A program made the translations under genes and the position numbers. Of a stretch of DNA of 64,000 nucleotides, positions 16,857-27,718 are shown one piece after another (positions within the stretch are counted from its first letter, which is position 1; every line of letters starts with the position of its first letter). The DNA lies in assembly GCA_004213025.1 (NCBI GenBank), contig SHBC01000001.1:1-64000 (forward strand), written 5' to 3'. This DNA is from SAR116 cluster bacterium. Lineage in GTDB: Bacteria; Pseudomonadota; Alphaproteobacteria; Puniceispirillales; Puniceispirillaceae. The notes under the pieces were generated by a model. It was not told the origin of the DNA. It did no database searches and was given only the letters and a program-made list of their open reading frames with translations.

Positions 16857-18209
16857 CTACACGGTCAGACTGTCTGCCGCCACCGAACCGAGTGGCAGGT
16901 GAACCTTCACCTCGCCGCCACCGGTCGTTGCATTCCCGTATAATATTGAGCCACCAAGTGACTCAATCAAGGTGCTGGCGATAAAAATACCCAATCCGCG
17001 GTGTGGACCCTCTCCGCGGCGCGAGGTATTCCAAGGTGCGCCGACCCGCGCCAGCACCCCGGCCTGAAAGCCCGGTCCGTCATCATTTATCGTAACAATG
17101 ACGTCCTGAACCGTGCAGCGGATCATGACGCGTACCTTTGTTCTGGCGAAGTCACGCGCGTTGCTGAGCAGATCCTCCAACGCATGCATCAATTCCGGTC
17201 CGCGCCTGACAAGTGGCATCGGCACCGCCGATCTTTCATCGAAATCGATGCTGAAGAAAGCGGCACCATCCTCAAGGCGGCTGTCGAGAATTTCCTCAAT
17301 CAGGCCGGACAGCGGCACCGGTGTCTCCAGATCAAGCGATTCCGCCGACTGATAATCATCAAGCTCACCAAGGATGACACGGCAGCGCTCAATCTCGGCC
17401 CGGAGCAGCATCACATCCTCATAGCGGGGATCATCACTGGCAATTTCGCGCGCCAGTTCATGGCCAATCACCGTAATCGTATTCAGCGGTGAGCCAAGCC
17501 GGTGCGCCGCCGCTGTCGCCAGCGTGCCAAGCGCCGCCGCCTGTTGCTCGGCAGCCAGAGCAAGACGCGCCTCTGACAGCGCTTCATCAAGACGACGCGC
17601 CCGCGACGCCACCCACCATGTGTAGGTGCCGATAAAGGCGGCTGACAGGACCAGCGCCATCCACAGGCCGATGAGATAGAGATCGGGGTTTGCCGCCCGC
17701 AGATCATCGACTGGCAACGGATGGTTGAAAAACACCAGAAAAGTAACACAGATCGCGACCAGCCCGATCAATTTCAGTGTTTCGCGGCGGCGCAGCAAAG
17801 TTGCCGACACCACCACTGGCGACAGCAGAAGCACGGCAAAGGGGTTCAACAACCCGCCGGTGAAATAGAGCAGCGCCGACAGTTGCATCACATCCAGAAT
17901 CAGCGCCAGAAAACTCTGGTCACGACCCTTGTTGAGGATCATCGTGCGGCGCGTCTGCCAGACATTCATCGCCACCGAAAGGCCAATCACGAACAGCGCC
18001 GGCCCGATCGGGATCTGGATTTCCAGAACAAGAAACGTAAAGAGAAGGGCGAAAAGCTGGCCAGCCAGCGCCAGCCAGCGGATATTCAGGATCAGACGGG
18101 CATCTGTCGTGCCGGGTGGACTGCCACGCCGCTCACGCGGTTGCAGAAATCTGCGGATGATGGGCGAATTTGCCCATCTGCGCTCAGTCGATTTCAGCTC
18201 TGTGGCCAT
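16857..18209 (-). CDS. regB: Redox sensor histidine kinase RegB/PrrB/ActS
   Basis: This is a 450-residue membrane histidine kinase. Six hydrophobic segments span about residues 40-200, including the quinone-binding motif GGLLNPF (118-124). The phosphoacceptor is H236 in AAAHRLGSPLNTI; the redox-active cysteine of the family corresponds to C276 in ERCRVILGEL, exactly 40 residues later as in Rhodobacter RegB (H225/C265). The ATP-binding domain has LLSNARDFA and NDDGPGF. One oddity: the residue after His is Arg, where most RegB proteins have Glu. It begins ten bases after gyrB and is followed by regA. Confidence 0.95.
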   Translation of the reverse strand: MATELKSTERRWANSPIIRRFLQPRERRGSPPGTTDARLILNIRWLALAGQLFALLFTFLVLEIQIPIGPALFVIGLSVAMNVWQTRRTMILNKGRDQSFLALILDVMQLSALLYFTGGLLNPFAVLLLSPVVVSATLLRRRETLKLIGLVAICVTFLVFFNHPLPVDDLRAANPDLYLIGLWMALVLSAAFIGTYTWWVASRARRLDEALSEARLALAAEQQAAALGTLATAAAHRLGSPLNTITVIGHELAREIASDDPRYEDVMLLRAEIERCRVILGELDDYQSAESLDLETPVPLSGLIEEILDSRLEDGAAFFSIDFDERSAVPMPLVRRGPELMHALEDLLSNARDFARTKVRVMIRCTVQDVIVTINDDGPGFQAGVLARVGAPWNTSRRGEGPHRGLGIFIASTLIESLGGSILYGNATTGGGEVKVHLPLGSVAADSLTV

Positions 18210-18219
18210 CTACCCTGCT

Positions 18220-20685
<2,466 letters not shown>

Positions 20686-20694
20686 TCATTCCTC

Positions 20695-20730
20695 CGCCTG
20701 CGTTATACTGGCGCCTGCGTTATACTGGCC
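20695..20730. repeat. Two-copy 17-bp repeat spanning the recF stop codon
   Basis: The sequence GCCTGCGTTATACTGG occurs twice in direct repeat at the 3' end of recF. One copy contributes the last codons (ending APV) and TAA (20703-20705), the other lies just beyond or within the reading frame, so duplication has lengthened or shortened the tail of RecF. Confidence 0.85.
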
Positions 20731-21857
20731 GCCCCGTCACCCGCCGATATTGACAGCGACCGGGCGTCAAGGCCTTTAAAATCATCATGGTCAGTGCCGC
20801 TGAACCAGGCCTGCGCGCCAACCGCGCCAACAGCCTCGAACAGCGCGGCGCGGCGGGCCACGTCAAGATGCGCCACGACATCATCAAGCAGCAGCAGGGG
20901 CGGGCGGCCAAGACGCCGTGCCTGCAGGCGCGCATGCGCCAGCACCACGGCAATCAGCAACGCCTTCTGCTGGCCGGTCGAGGCAAGATGCGCCGGCTCA
21001 TCGGTGTGGCTGTTGACAGCATTCATGTCACTGGCATGCGGCCCGGCAAGCGCCGTGTCGCCCGCCATCCGGCGCGCGCGCGCCACGGCGATGAACCTGT
21101 CCTCGGCCTGCAATGCAGACCCTTCGGCAAGCCATGTCTCGACCGTGCCGTCAAGCGCCAGCCTGACCCCGGGAAAGTCGAACCACCCTGCCGCCGCCTC
21201 GGCGTTCAGATCGGCGATCAGGGCCCGCCGCGCCGCCGTCACGGCAATGGCCGATTCGGCAAGACTGGCCTCGATGGCGCTGAACCAGGCCTCGTCCGAA
21301 CGACCCTCGGCAAGCAGCGCGGCACGTTCGCGAAGCAGCTTTTCATACCTGTTCGTGCGCCCGATATGCGCTGCATCAAAGGCAATCACCAGACGGTCAA
21401 GAAACCGCCGACGCGCCCCGGGGCTGTCGATGAAAATACCATCCATGCGCGGGGTCAGCCATGAGACCGACAGCAGCCTGCCAATCTCTGTCTGCGGCAC
21501 TGTCTCGCCGTCGCGCCGCATGATCCGGCGGCCGCTCTCGCTGCCGGCCAGAACACCGGTGCCGATCCGCACCGTCTCGCCGGCTGTTACCAGATCGGCA
21601 GAGACCGCCCACTGCTCACCACCACTATCCTGGCGCGGCAGATGCTCGGTGCGGGCGCGGCGCATCCCGCGGCCTGGTGCCAGCAGCGATATCGCCTCCA
21701 TGAGGTTGGTCTTGCCAGCGCCATTCTCGCCAAGAAGCAGCACGTTCGCCGCGTCAATAACCACCCGGCAGTCGGCGTAATTGCGGAAGTCCCGAAGTGA
21801 CAATGACGTCAGCTGTGCCTCGGCCTGCCGGCCCGGCGCCACCTGCTGTTTTTCCAT
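20703..21857 (-). CDS. recF: DNA replication/repair protein RecF
   Basis: This is a 384-residue SMC-like ATPase that loads RecA at gaps together with RecO and RecR. Walker A is LLGENGAGKTNL (about 42-53), preceded by LSLRDFRNY, typical of RecF. The signature motif region is STGQQKALLIAVVLAHA and Walker B is PLLLLDDVVAHLD. ATG 21857 is used (TTG 21869 is the alternative). It lies 19 bases after dnaN, and its last codons are made by a short direct repeat. Confidence 0.97.
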   Translation of the reverse strand: MEKQQVAPGRQAEAQLTSLSLRDFRNYADCRVVIDAANVLLLGENGAGKTNLMEAISLLAPGRGMRRARTEHLPRQDSGGEQWAVSADLVTAGETVRIGTGVLAGSESGRRIMRRDGETVPQTEIGRLLSVSWLTPRMDGIFIDSPGARRRFLDRLVIAFDAAHIGRTNRYEKLLRERAALLAEGRSDEAWFSAIEASLAESAIAVTAARRALIADLNAEAAAGWFDFPGVRLALDGTVETWLAEGSALQAEDRFIAVARARRMAGDTALAGPHASDMNAVNSHTDEPAHLASTGQQKALLIAVVLAHARLQARRLGRPPLLLLDDVVAHLDVARRAALFEAVGAVGAQAWFSGTDHDDFKGLDARSLSISAGDGAASITQAPV

Positions 21858-21876
21858 CAGGACTGTCAAGAAACGC

Positions 21877-22980
21877 TCACACCCGCATCGGCATCAGAAC
21901 GAACAGCGTCGCCTCGTCGCCAGGCGCGCGCACAAGGCTTGGCGACCCCTGGTCGGCAAGGGCGAATTCGATGGTATCGCTTTCGACCTGCGACGCGATA
22001 TCGAGCAGATACCGGGCATTGAAGCCGATCTCCATCTCGGCGCCATCATAGCTGACCTCGATCTCCTCATCGGCGCTGGACGCATCGGTGCTGCTTGCCG
22101 ACAGGGTCAGCATGCCGGGCTGCAGCCGCATCTTGATCGAGCGTGATTTTTCGGACGAGATTGTCGACACCCGGTCAACCGCCGCCGAGAAGCTTGCCGC
22201 ATCGACCTGCATGATGCGGTCATTGCCGCGCGGAATCACCCGTGTGTAATCAGGGAAGGTGCCATCGATGAGCTTGGTCCGAAGCTTCACCGTCGCGATG
22301 CCGAATTCGGCGCGGGTGTCAGACAGCGCCACACCGACCTCACCCTCGAAATCATCGAGCAGCTTGCGAAGCTCCGTCACCGCCTTGCGCGGCACGATAA
22401 TTGACGGCATGCCGGCCGCCCCGGCTGGCAGCCCCTGACGCGTCAGCGCCAGCCTGTGACCATCGGTGGCGACAGCGCACAGATCACCCTGGTCCGATTT
22501 ATGGAGGTAGATCCCGTTCAGGTAATATCGTGTCTCTTCGGTCGAGATCGCAAAGCGGGTTGCGTCGATCATGTCGCGCATGTCGGCGGCGGTCAGCATG
22601 AACGCGTCCGGCATCTCGCCAACACTGATCGCCGGAAAATCCTCAACCGGCAGCGTCGGCAGGCGGAAGTTCGATCTGCCGGCACTGATCATCGCATGCC
22701 CGTCGGCAACGGCAACTTCAACCTCGGCGCCCTCGGGAAGCTTGCGAACGATGTCATAGAGAAGATGCGCCGAGACGGTGGTGGTCCCGGCCGTCGCCAC
22801 CGCGCATTCGACCTGCGTGGCAATGTCCATATCCATATCGGTGGCGGTCATCGACAGACCGCCATCTGCCGCCTGCAGGACGACATTGGCCAGGATCGGG
22901 ATTGTGTTGCGGCGTTCGACAACGGATTGCACCTGCCCGAGCGGCCGCAGAAGGCTGATGCGATCAATGGTGAATTTCAT
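21877..22980 (-). CDS. dnaN: DNA polymerase III sliding clamp (beta subunit)
   Basis: This is a 367-residue ring clamp that tethers DNA polymerase III. It begins MKFTIDRISLLRPLGQVQSVVERRNTIPILANV and ends with the invariant C-terminal VLMPMRV-type strand. Three repeated clamp domains of about 120 residues are consistent with its length. ATG 22980 is chosen as the conserved start; upstream in-frame codons lack homology. It is 219 bases downstream of dnaA. Confidence 0.97.
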   Translation of the reverse strand: MKFTIDRISLLRPLGQVQSVVERRNTIPILANVVLQAADGGLSMTATDMDMDIATQVECAVATAGTTTVSAHLLYDIVRKLPEGAEVEVAVADGHAMISAGRSNFRLPTLPVEDFPAISVGEMPDAFMLTAADMRDMIDATRFAISTEETRYYLNGIYLHKSDQGDLCAVATDGHRLALTRQGLPAGAAGMPSIIVPRKAVTELRKLLDDFEGEVGVALSDTRAEFGIATVKLRTKLIDGTFPDYTRVIPRGNDRIMQVDAASFSAAVDRVSTISSEKSRSIKMRLQPGMLTLSASSTDASSADEEIEVSYDGAEMEIGFNARYLLDIASQVESDTIEFALADQGSPSLVRAPGDEATLFVLMPMRV

Positions 22981-23199
22981 GGGCTGTCTCTTCTCTGTTG
23001 ACCGGATTCTGCGGGATTTGCCGTCTGTTGCCGTCGTCAGCAAGGCCCCCGGCAACGGCATCCGCCCCGCAAAATGCGATTGACCACAAAATATAGCATG
23101 ACAAATTCAAACAAGCACCAAAATATTGACTCTGGCAGCGCTTCAGCCCACGCCAGACGCCGGATGGCAAATGCTTGAAAAAAGGAGGGAAATCAGGGC

Positions 23200-24759
23200 T
23201 CAGCTGGCGATGAGCGAGCGCAGCAGCTGGACATCCTCGGCAATCCGCTCGTCACTGCTGACAAGAGCCTCGATTGTTCGCACGGCATGCATCACCGTGG
23301 TGTGGTCGCGGCCACCGAACTGGCGGCCGATTTCCGGGTAGGAAAAGGATGTCAGGGTCTTTGCCAGATACATCGCAACCTGCCGCGGACGGGCGATGTT
23401 GCGGGCCCGGCGGGCGGAAAACATCTCGGCCACCCGCACGTCGTAATGCGCTGCCACGCGTTTCTGGATTTCATCGATGCTGACCTGCCGGCTGCTGGCC
23501 CGCAGCAGGTCGGACAGCAATTCGGCGGCGCTGTCGATGGTGATCTCGCGGCCGACAAGGCTGGCATGCGCGGCGATCCGGGTCAGCGCCCCTTCAAGCT
23601 CACGAACATTGCTCGAAATGCGGTGCGCCAGAAATTCCAGCACCTTGTCCGGGACGGTGATCCGGGCACGCTCGGCCTTGGCCTGCAGAATGCCGAGCCG
23701 GAGTTCATAATCGGCGGGATGGATGTCGGCCACCATGCCCCATCCAAGTCGCGAGCGCAGCCGTTCCTCAAGTCCCTCAAGATCGGTTGGCGACTTGTCG
23801 GCGGACACGATCACCTGGCGGCCATCCTCGACCAGCGCGTTGAAGGTGTGGAAGAACTCTTCCTGCGTTGAATCCTTGCCGCTGATGAACTGCACATCAT
23901 CGATCATCAGAACGTCGACCGACCGGAACTGCTCCTTGAAGGACATGGTGTCACGGAACCGCAGCGCCTGCACAAACCGGTACATGAATTTCTCGGCCGA
24001 CAGATAGACGACATGGCGGCTTGGATCCTGTTCACGGATATGCCAGGCGATGGCGTGCATCAGATGCGTCTTGCCAAGCCCGACACCGCCATAAAGGAAC
24101 AGCGGGTTGAACGCCACGGTCGAGGACTCGGCGGTCCGGCGGGCAACCGCGAAGGCAAGTTCATTCGGCTTGCCGACGACGAAATTGGCGAAGGTGTAAC
24201 GCGGGTCAAGACCGGCGCCAAGCGGCTCGCCAGTTGGCGCCTTGGCGTTTGATGCCGCGCGTTTCTGCTGTGACATGCGCGGCGCCTGCTGGCTGGCAAG
24301 GCTGATCTCGACCGTGCGAACAGTGCCATATTCGGCCGCCGAAATGACCCGCAGCCTGTCGGCATACTGGCTTGTCACCCTCTCACGGGCCAGCATTGAG
24401 CTTGCCTCGAGTGTCAGCGTGCCATCCTCAAGCCGGCTGACCCGCAGCGGCTTGATCCAGTTCCGCCACGCCGCCTCGCCGATATCCTGGCGCATGCGGT
24501 TGGTCACCCGCTCCCACGCGTCATCCGCCAACGCGTTGCCATGCGCGTTGCCATGCGCATTGCTGGGCGCATTGCTGGGCGCTTTGTGCAGCGATGAGTC
24601 GGTGGAGAGGGGCGCTTCTGCGACCGGAATGTCTGCCGGGATGTCTGCCGGAATGTCTGCCGGGGTGTCTGCCGAAATATCTGCCAGGATGTCTGGCTGG
24701 CTCAGCTTGCTGTCAGACTGATCTGGATATTGTCTGCCCGACATGCAGTTTGTCCCCAT
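23200..24759 (-). CDS. dnaA: Chromosomal replication initiator DnaA
   Basis: This is a 519-residue AAA+ initiator. Domain I (interaction) spans about 80-150 (WERVTNRMRQDIGEAAWRNW), domain III has Walker A FLYGGVGLGKTHLMHA and Walker B VLMIDDVQFI, and domain IV carries the DnaA-box-binding signature FGGRDHTTVMHAV. The N-terminus is unusual: about 70 residues of low complexity made of repeated ADIPADIP and APSNAPSN/HGNAHGN blocks lie before domain I, created by 12-bp tandem duplications. ATG 24759 is used; ATG 24744 is possible. The gene starts the dnaA-dnaN-recF-gyrB series. Confidence 0.97.
   Translation of the reverse strand: MGTNCMSGRQYPDQSDSKLSQPDILADISADTPADIPADIPADIPVAEAPLSTDSSLHKAPSNAPSNAHGNAHGNALADDAWERVTNRMRQDIGEAAWRNWIKPLRVSRLEDGTLTLEASSMLARERVTSQYADRLRVISAAEYGTVRTVEISLASQQAPRMSQQKRAASNAKAPTGEPLGAGLDPRYTFANFVVGKPNELAFAVARRTAESSTVAFNPLFLYGGVGLGKTHLMHAIAWHIREQDPSRHVVYLSAEKFMYRFVQALRFRDTMSFKEQFRSVDVLMIDDVQFISGKDSTQEEFFHTFNALVEDGRQVIVSADKSPTDLEGLEERLRSRLGWGMVADIHPADYELRLGILQAKAERARITVPDKVLEFLAHRISSNVRELEGALTRIAAHASLVGREITIDSAAELLSDLLRASSRQVSIDEIQKRVAAHYDVRVAEMFSARRARNIARPRQVAMYLAKTLTSFSYPEIGRQFGGRDHTTVMHAVRTIEALVSSDERIAEDVQLLRSLIAS
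24528..24697. repeat. 12-bp tandem duplications inside the 5' part of dnaA
   Basis: Two arrays keep the reading frame: about six units of ATGTCTGCCGGG type at 24626-24697 (encoding ADIP/ADTP/ADIS repeats) and paired GCGTTGCCATGC and GCATTGCTGGGC units at about 24530-24585 (encoding SNAPSNA and GNAHGNA). Unit length divisible by three explains why they persist in coding sequence. Confidence 0.9.
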
Positions 24760-25057
24760 GAATGCGATATATTCGAGACGGTCGACGTCCGCGACCTTGG
24801 CACGACACTACTTGCTGGTGCTCCGCCTGCGCAAGATGGTCGGCGGGGTGAAACAGCAAATAAAGCTGCCTTAACAGCAGAAATTTCTGTTGACAGGTGG
24901 CAGCGCTCAGCGTGGGCGGTGGGGACCGAAAGTGAAAAATTTCAGTGTCCGAATCGGTGTTGCATGACATTGCGTCTCAACATCACCAGCCAAGTGGAAA
25001 CATTATTTCGGCAAGGCCAACCCACCACATACCGCACTGGCGCCGGACCCGGCCCAT
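24760..25057. other. Spacer upstream of dnaA; no clear oriC
   Basis: This is the region between dnaA and the rpsT terminator. It contains a perfect 12-bp palindrome CAGAAATTTCTG at 24878-24889, inside a longer imperfect inverted repeat (AACAG...CTGTT), and an AT-rich AATATAT at about 24767-24774 that may be a promoter element for dnaA. No TTATCCACA-like DnaA boxes were found by eye here or in the dnaA-dnaN gap (22981-23199), so a replication origin is not supported. Confidence 0.5.
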
Positions 25058-25089
25058 AAAAAACGCCCGGCCAAAGGCGGCCGGGCGTT
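25058..25089 (-). terminator. Rho-independent terminator of rpsT
   Basis: This is an 11-bp perfect stem (AACGCCCGGCC at 25062-25072 with GGCCGGGCGTT at 25079-25089), six-base loop, followed on the minus strand by a run of T (A-run 25058-25063). It lies 38 bases past the rpsT stop. Confidence 0.95.
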
Positions 25090-25126
25090 GAAACAGTGCG
25101 ATTCGGCGGGTGCGCCAGCGGATGCG

Positions 25127-25393
25127 TCAGGCAGCAACGGCCTTCACACGCGCGGCAAGGCGCGAAATCTTGCGCGATGCGGTGTTGCGATGCAGAACGC
25201 CGCGTGTCACGCCGCGCTGGATTTCGGGCTGCGCATTCCGCAGGGCGGTACGGGCGCCATCGGCGTCACCGGCGTCAATCGCCGTCTCGACCTTTTTCAC
25301 GAAGGTACGGATACGGCTCATGCGGGCGCCATTGATGGCTGCGCGACGCGCGTTGCGGCGGATCCGCTTCTTGGCAGAAGTATGATTGGCCAT
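25127..25393 (-). CDS. rpsT: 30S ribosomal protein S20
   Basis: This is an 88-residue, very basic protein that binds the 5' domain of 16S rRNA. It begins [17 protein letters not shown] and has the S20 pattern of helices ending in a hydrophobic [12 protein letters not shown] tail. It is monocistronic, with a strong terminator immediately downstream and its own upstream spacer of about 100 bases; the ribosome site GGATGG precedes ATG 25393. Confidence 0.97.
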   Translation of the reverse strand: MANHTSAKKRIRRNARRAAINGARMSRIRTFVKKVETAIDAGDADGARTALRNAQPEIQRGVTRGVLHRNTASRKISRLAARVKAVAA

Positions 25394-25491
25394 CGGACCA
25401 TCCTGTCAATTGCAGTTGAGGTGCGGCTTATGGCTGATTTCCGCGGGTCCGTCAAGCCATTTTGCACCGCAAAAGACGCTGTGGCGCCGCG

Positions 25492-25893
25492 TCAGCGCGG
25501 GCTCAGCCGGATCCGCCAGAGGCGTCCCACCGAGGTGTCGACCTGCGCCAGACCAAGGCTCTCATCGCCGCGCTCCCAACTGCCATCCGACCCGGCCCAG
25601 CCAAGGCTCGCCAGCGCATCATTATAATAGGCGAAGACACCGTCGGACTCAGCCGCGGATGACGCAAAGACAAGGACAATCCGGCCACCGGGCGAATCAA
25701 AGGCAAAACCAAGCTCCGGCTCGATCGTCATGCCAGCCATGATCGGCAGGTCACCGACCCATTGCTGCTGCGGGCTGTCGGCACGAAGCGGAGGAGCGGC
25801 AAGCAAGATGGTGGCCAGCATGATCGCGGCAATCAGCATTGCCGCCAGCGACCGGTGGGGATTCATCGGGGATTTTATGGGCAGACCTGACAT
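25492..25893 (-). CDS. Small secreted protein of unknown function
   Basis: This is a 133-residue protein with an N-terminal signal segment (hydrophobic LAAMLIAAIMLATILLAAP, probable cleavage near PLRADS). The mature part of about 95 residues is mixed alpha/beta with a SSAAESDGVFAYYNDALASLGW stretch and no cysteine. It is probably periplasmic. It lies 14 bases after mutM on the same strand, so it is likely co-transcribed with it. The start could be ATG 25893 or ATG 25866; both leave the signal peptide intact. No family is recognised. Confidence 0.65.
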   Translation of the reverse strand: MSGLPIKSPMNPHRSLAAMLIAAIMLATILLAAPPLRADSPQQQWVGDLPIMAGMTIEPELGFAFDSPGGRIVLVFASSAAESDGVFAYYNDALASLGWAGSDGSWERGDESLGLAQVDTSVGRLWRIRLSPR

Positions 25894-25907
25894 GGCGTCA
25901 GGCTACC

Positions 25908-26729
25908 TCAGCGCTGACAGTCGGGACAGTAAAAACTGCTGCGTCCCGATTGCACAAGGCTGCGGATGGGTGTGCCACAGATATGGCAGGGCGCGCCGGC
26001 GCGGCCATAGACCGACAGGCGCTGCACGAAATAGCCGATCTCGCCGCCGGGCTGGACATGGTCACGAAGGCTGGTGCCACCATCCTCGATGGCCCGCATC
26101 AGCACATCCCTGATCGCCGCCGCCAGCCGGTCGGCGCGCTGCCGGCGGATGGTATAGCCGCGCCGGCGCGGCGAAATCCCCGCACCGAACAGCGCCTCGC
26201 AGGCATAGATATTGCCGATTCCGGCGACAAGCCGCTGATCAAGCAACGCTGTCTTCACCGGGCCACGCCGCGCTGCCAGACCGTCGATCAATGTCGCTGC
26301 CGAGAATTCATTGCCAAGCGGTTCCGGCCCCATATTCGCCAGCATCGGATGGGGGCCATCGCTGAACAGGTCGATCCAGCCAAAACGGCGCGGGTCATTG
26401 AAGACAACCCAGCACGGGCTGGCGCCGCCATCCATCTCCAGAACCATGTGGTCATGGGTGCCGATGGTGGGCCTGTCATGATGGATTCGCACCGACCCCG
26501 ACATGCCAAGATGCATCAGCATCGTCTCGTCACCATCAAGCGACAGCAGCAGGAACTTGCCGCGTCTGGACAGCGGCCCCACCGTCCGGCCGGTCAGCCG
26601 CGCCGCCAGATTGTCAGGCAGCGGCCAGCGCAGATCCGGCCGGCCAACATGCGCGGCGGCGATCCGGCGGCCCTCCATCGCCGGCACCAGCGCCCGGCGT
26701 ACGGTCTCGACCTCGGGAAGCTCAGGCAT
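25908..26729 (-). CDS. mutM: Formamidopyrimidine-DNA glycosylase (8-oxoguanine repair)
   Basis: This is a 273-residue bifunctional glycosylase/AP lyase that removes 8-oxoguanine and other oxidised purines. The N-terminal catalytic [11 protein letters not shown] (nucleophilic Pro after Met removal, then Glu), the lysine loop SRRGKFLLL, the H2TH region with [14 protein letters not shown], and a C-terminal zinc finger of four cysteines (CHIC...CPDC) are all present. It is divergent from ubiE with 212 bases between, which contain an imperfect GGTCTTCAGGGG tandem repeat at about 26752-26800. Confidence 0.97.
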   Translation of the reverse strand: MPELPEVETVRRALVPAMEGRRIAAAHVGRPDLRWPLPDNLAARLTGRTVGPLSRRGKFLLLSLDGDETMLMHLGMSGSVRIHHDRPTIGTHDHMVLEMDGGASPCWVVFNDPRRFGWIDLFSDGPHPMLANMGPEPLGNEFSAATLIDGLAARRGPVKTALLDQRLVAGIGNIYACEALFGAGISPRRRGYTIRRQRADRLAAAIRDVLMRAIEDGGTSLRDHVQPGGEIGYFVQRLSVYGRAGAPCHICGTPIRSLVQSGRSSFYCPDCQR

Positions 26730-26941
26730 GGCCGGACATGGTCCCCAGAGACCGGGTCTTCAGGGGTCCGATCTTCACAGACTGGGTCTTCAGGGGCTGG
26801 TCGATAGCGGGTCGCGACATTATATTCGGTCCTTCTGGCGCAATTTCGTGTATCACATGATGCATCACTGTATCTGGCGCCAGCATAGCCGGAAAACCCC
26901 GTGACGGAAGGCCCGTCGCAACAGATTACGGACCGGTCAGC

Positions 26942-27718
26942 ATGAGCCAGCGTCAGACTCCCTCGCAAGCGGATATCAGCGACGAGAATATCGATTTCGG
27001 ATTCCGCACGGTGCGTCGCGCGGAAAAGGCCGGGCTGGTCCGCGATGTGTTCGATTCTGTGGCAACCCGCTATGACATCATGAATGATCTGATGAGCGGT
27101 GGTGTGCATCGGCTGTGGAAGGCCGCGATGATTGACTGGATGGCACCGCAACCCTATCAGCATCTTGTCGATCTGGCCGGCGGCACCGGCGATATCAGCC
27201 TTCGCTTCCTGAAGGCAGGCGGCGGCACCGCGTCCGTTACCGACATCAATGAATCGATGCTGGCGGCCGGGCGCAGGCGGCGCGATCTCGGCAAGCTTGC
27301 CGACAGGCTGAGCTGGTGTGTCGGCAATGCCGAAGCGCTGCCTTTCGAGACCGCCAGCGCCGATCTTGTGACCATCGCCTTCGGGCTTCGCAATGTCACC
27401 AATCGCGAGGCCGCGCTTGCCGAGGCGCACCGGATCCTGCGGCCCGGCGGGCGTTTCCTGTGTCTTGAATTCTCGCAGGTCAGTAATGAGATGCTGGCGC
27501 GGGCCTATGATTCCTGGTCCTTCAATGTGCTGCCACGGCTTGGCCAGCTTGTCGCCGGCGATGCCGACAGCTATCGCTATCTTGTGGAATCGATCCGCAC
27601 CTTCCCGACACCGGAGGTGCTGGCCGACATGTTCGCCGGGGCCGGGTTCGCCCAGGTGCGGGTGCGCCGGATGTCCGCCGGCATCGCCTGCATCCATTCG
27701 GGATGGAAGCTCGACTGA
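26942..27718 (+). CDS. ubiE: Ubiquinone/menaquinone biosynthesis C-methyltransferase UbiE
   Basis: This is a 258-residue SAM-dependent C-methyltransferase of ubiquinone synthesis. The conserved N-terminal VFDSVATRYDIMNDLMSGGVHRLWK, SAM motif VDLAGGTGDISL, FGLRNVTNRE and late YRYLVESIRTFP identify it. It is the first gene of ubiE-ubiB-coaBC-dut-moeB; its TGA overlaps the ubiB ATG by one base (TGATG). Confidence 0.97.
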   Translation: MSQRQTPSQADISDENIDFGFRTVRRAEKAGLVRDVFDSVATRYDIMNDLMSGGVHRLWKAAMIDWMAPQPYQHLVDLAGGTGDISLRFLKAGGGTASVTDINESMLAAGRRRRDLGKLADRLSWCVGNAEALPFETASADLVTIAFGLRNVTNREAALAEAHRILRPGGRFLCLEFSQVSNEMLARAYDSWSFNVLPRLGQLVAGDADSYRYLVESIRTFPTPEVLADMFAGAGFAQVRVRRMSAGIACIHSGWKLD

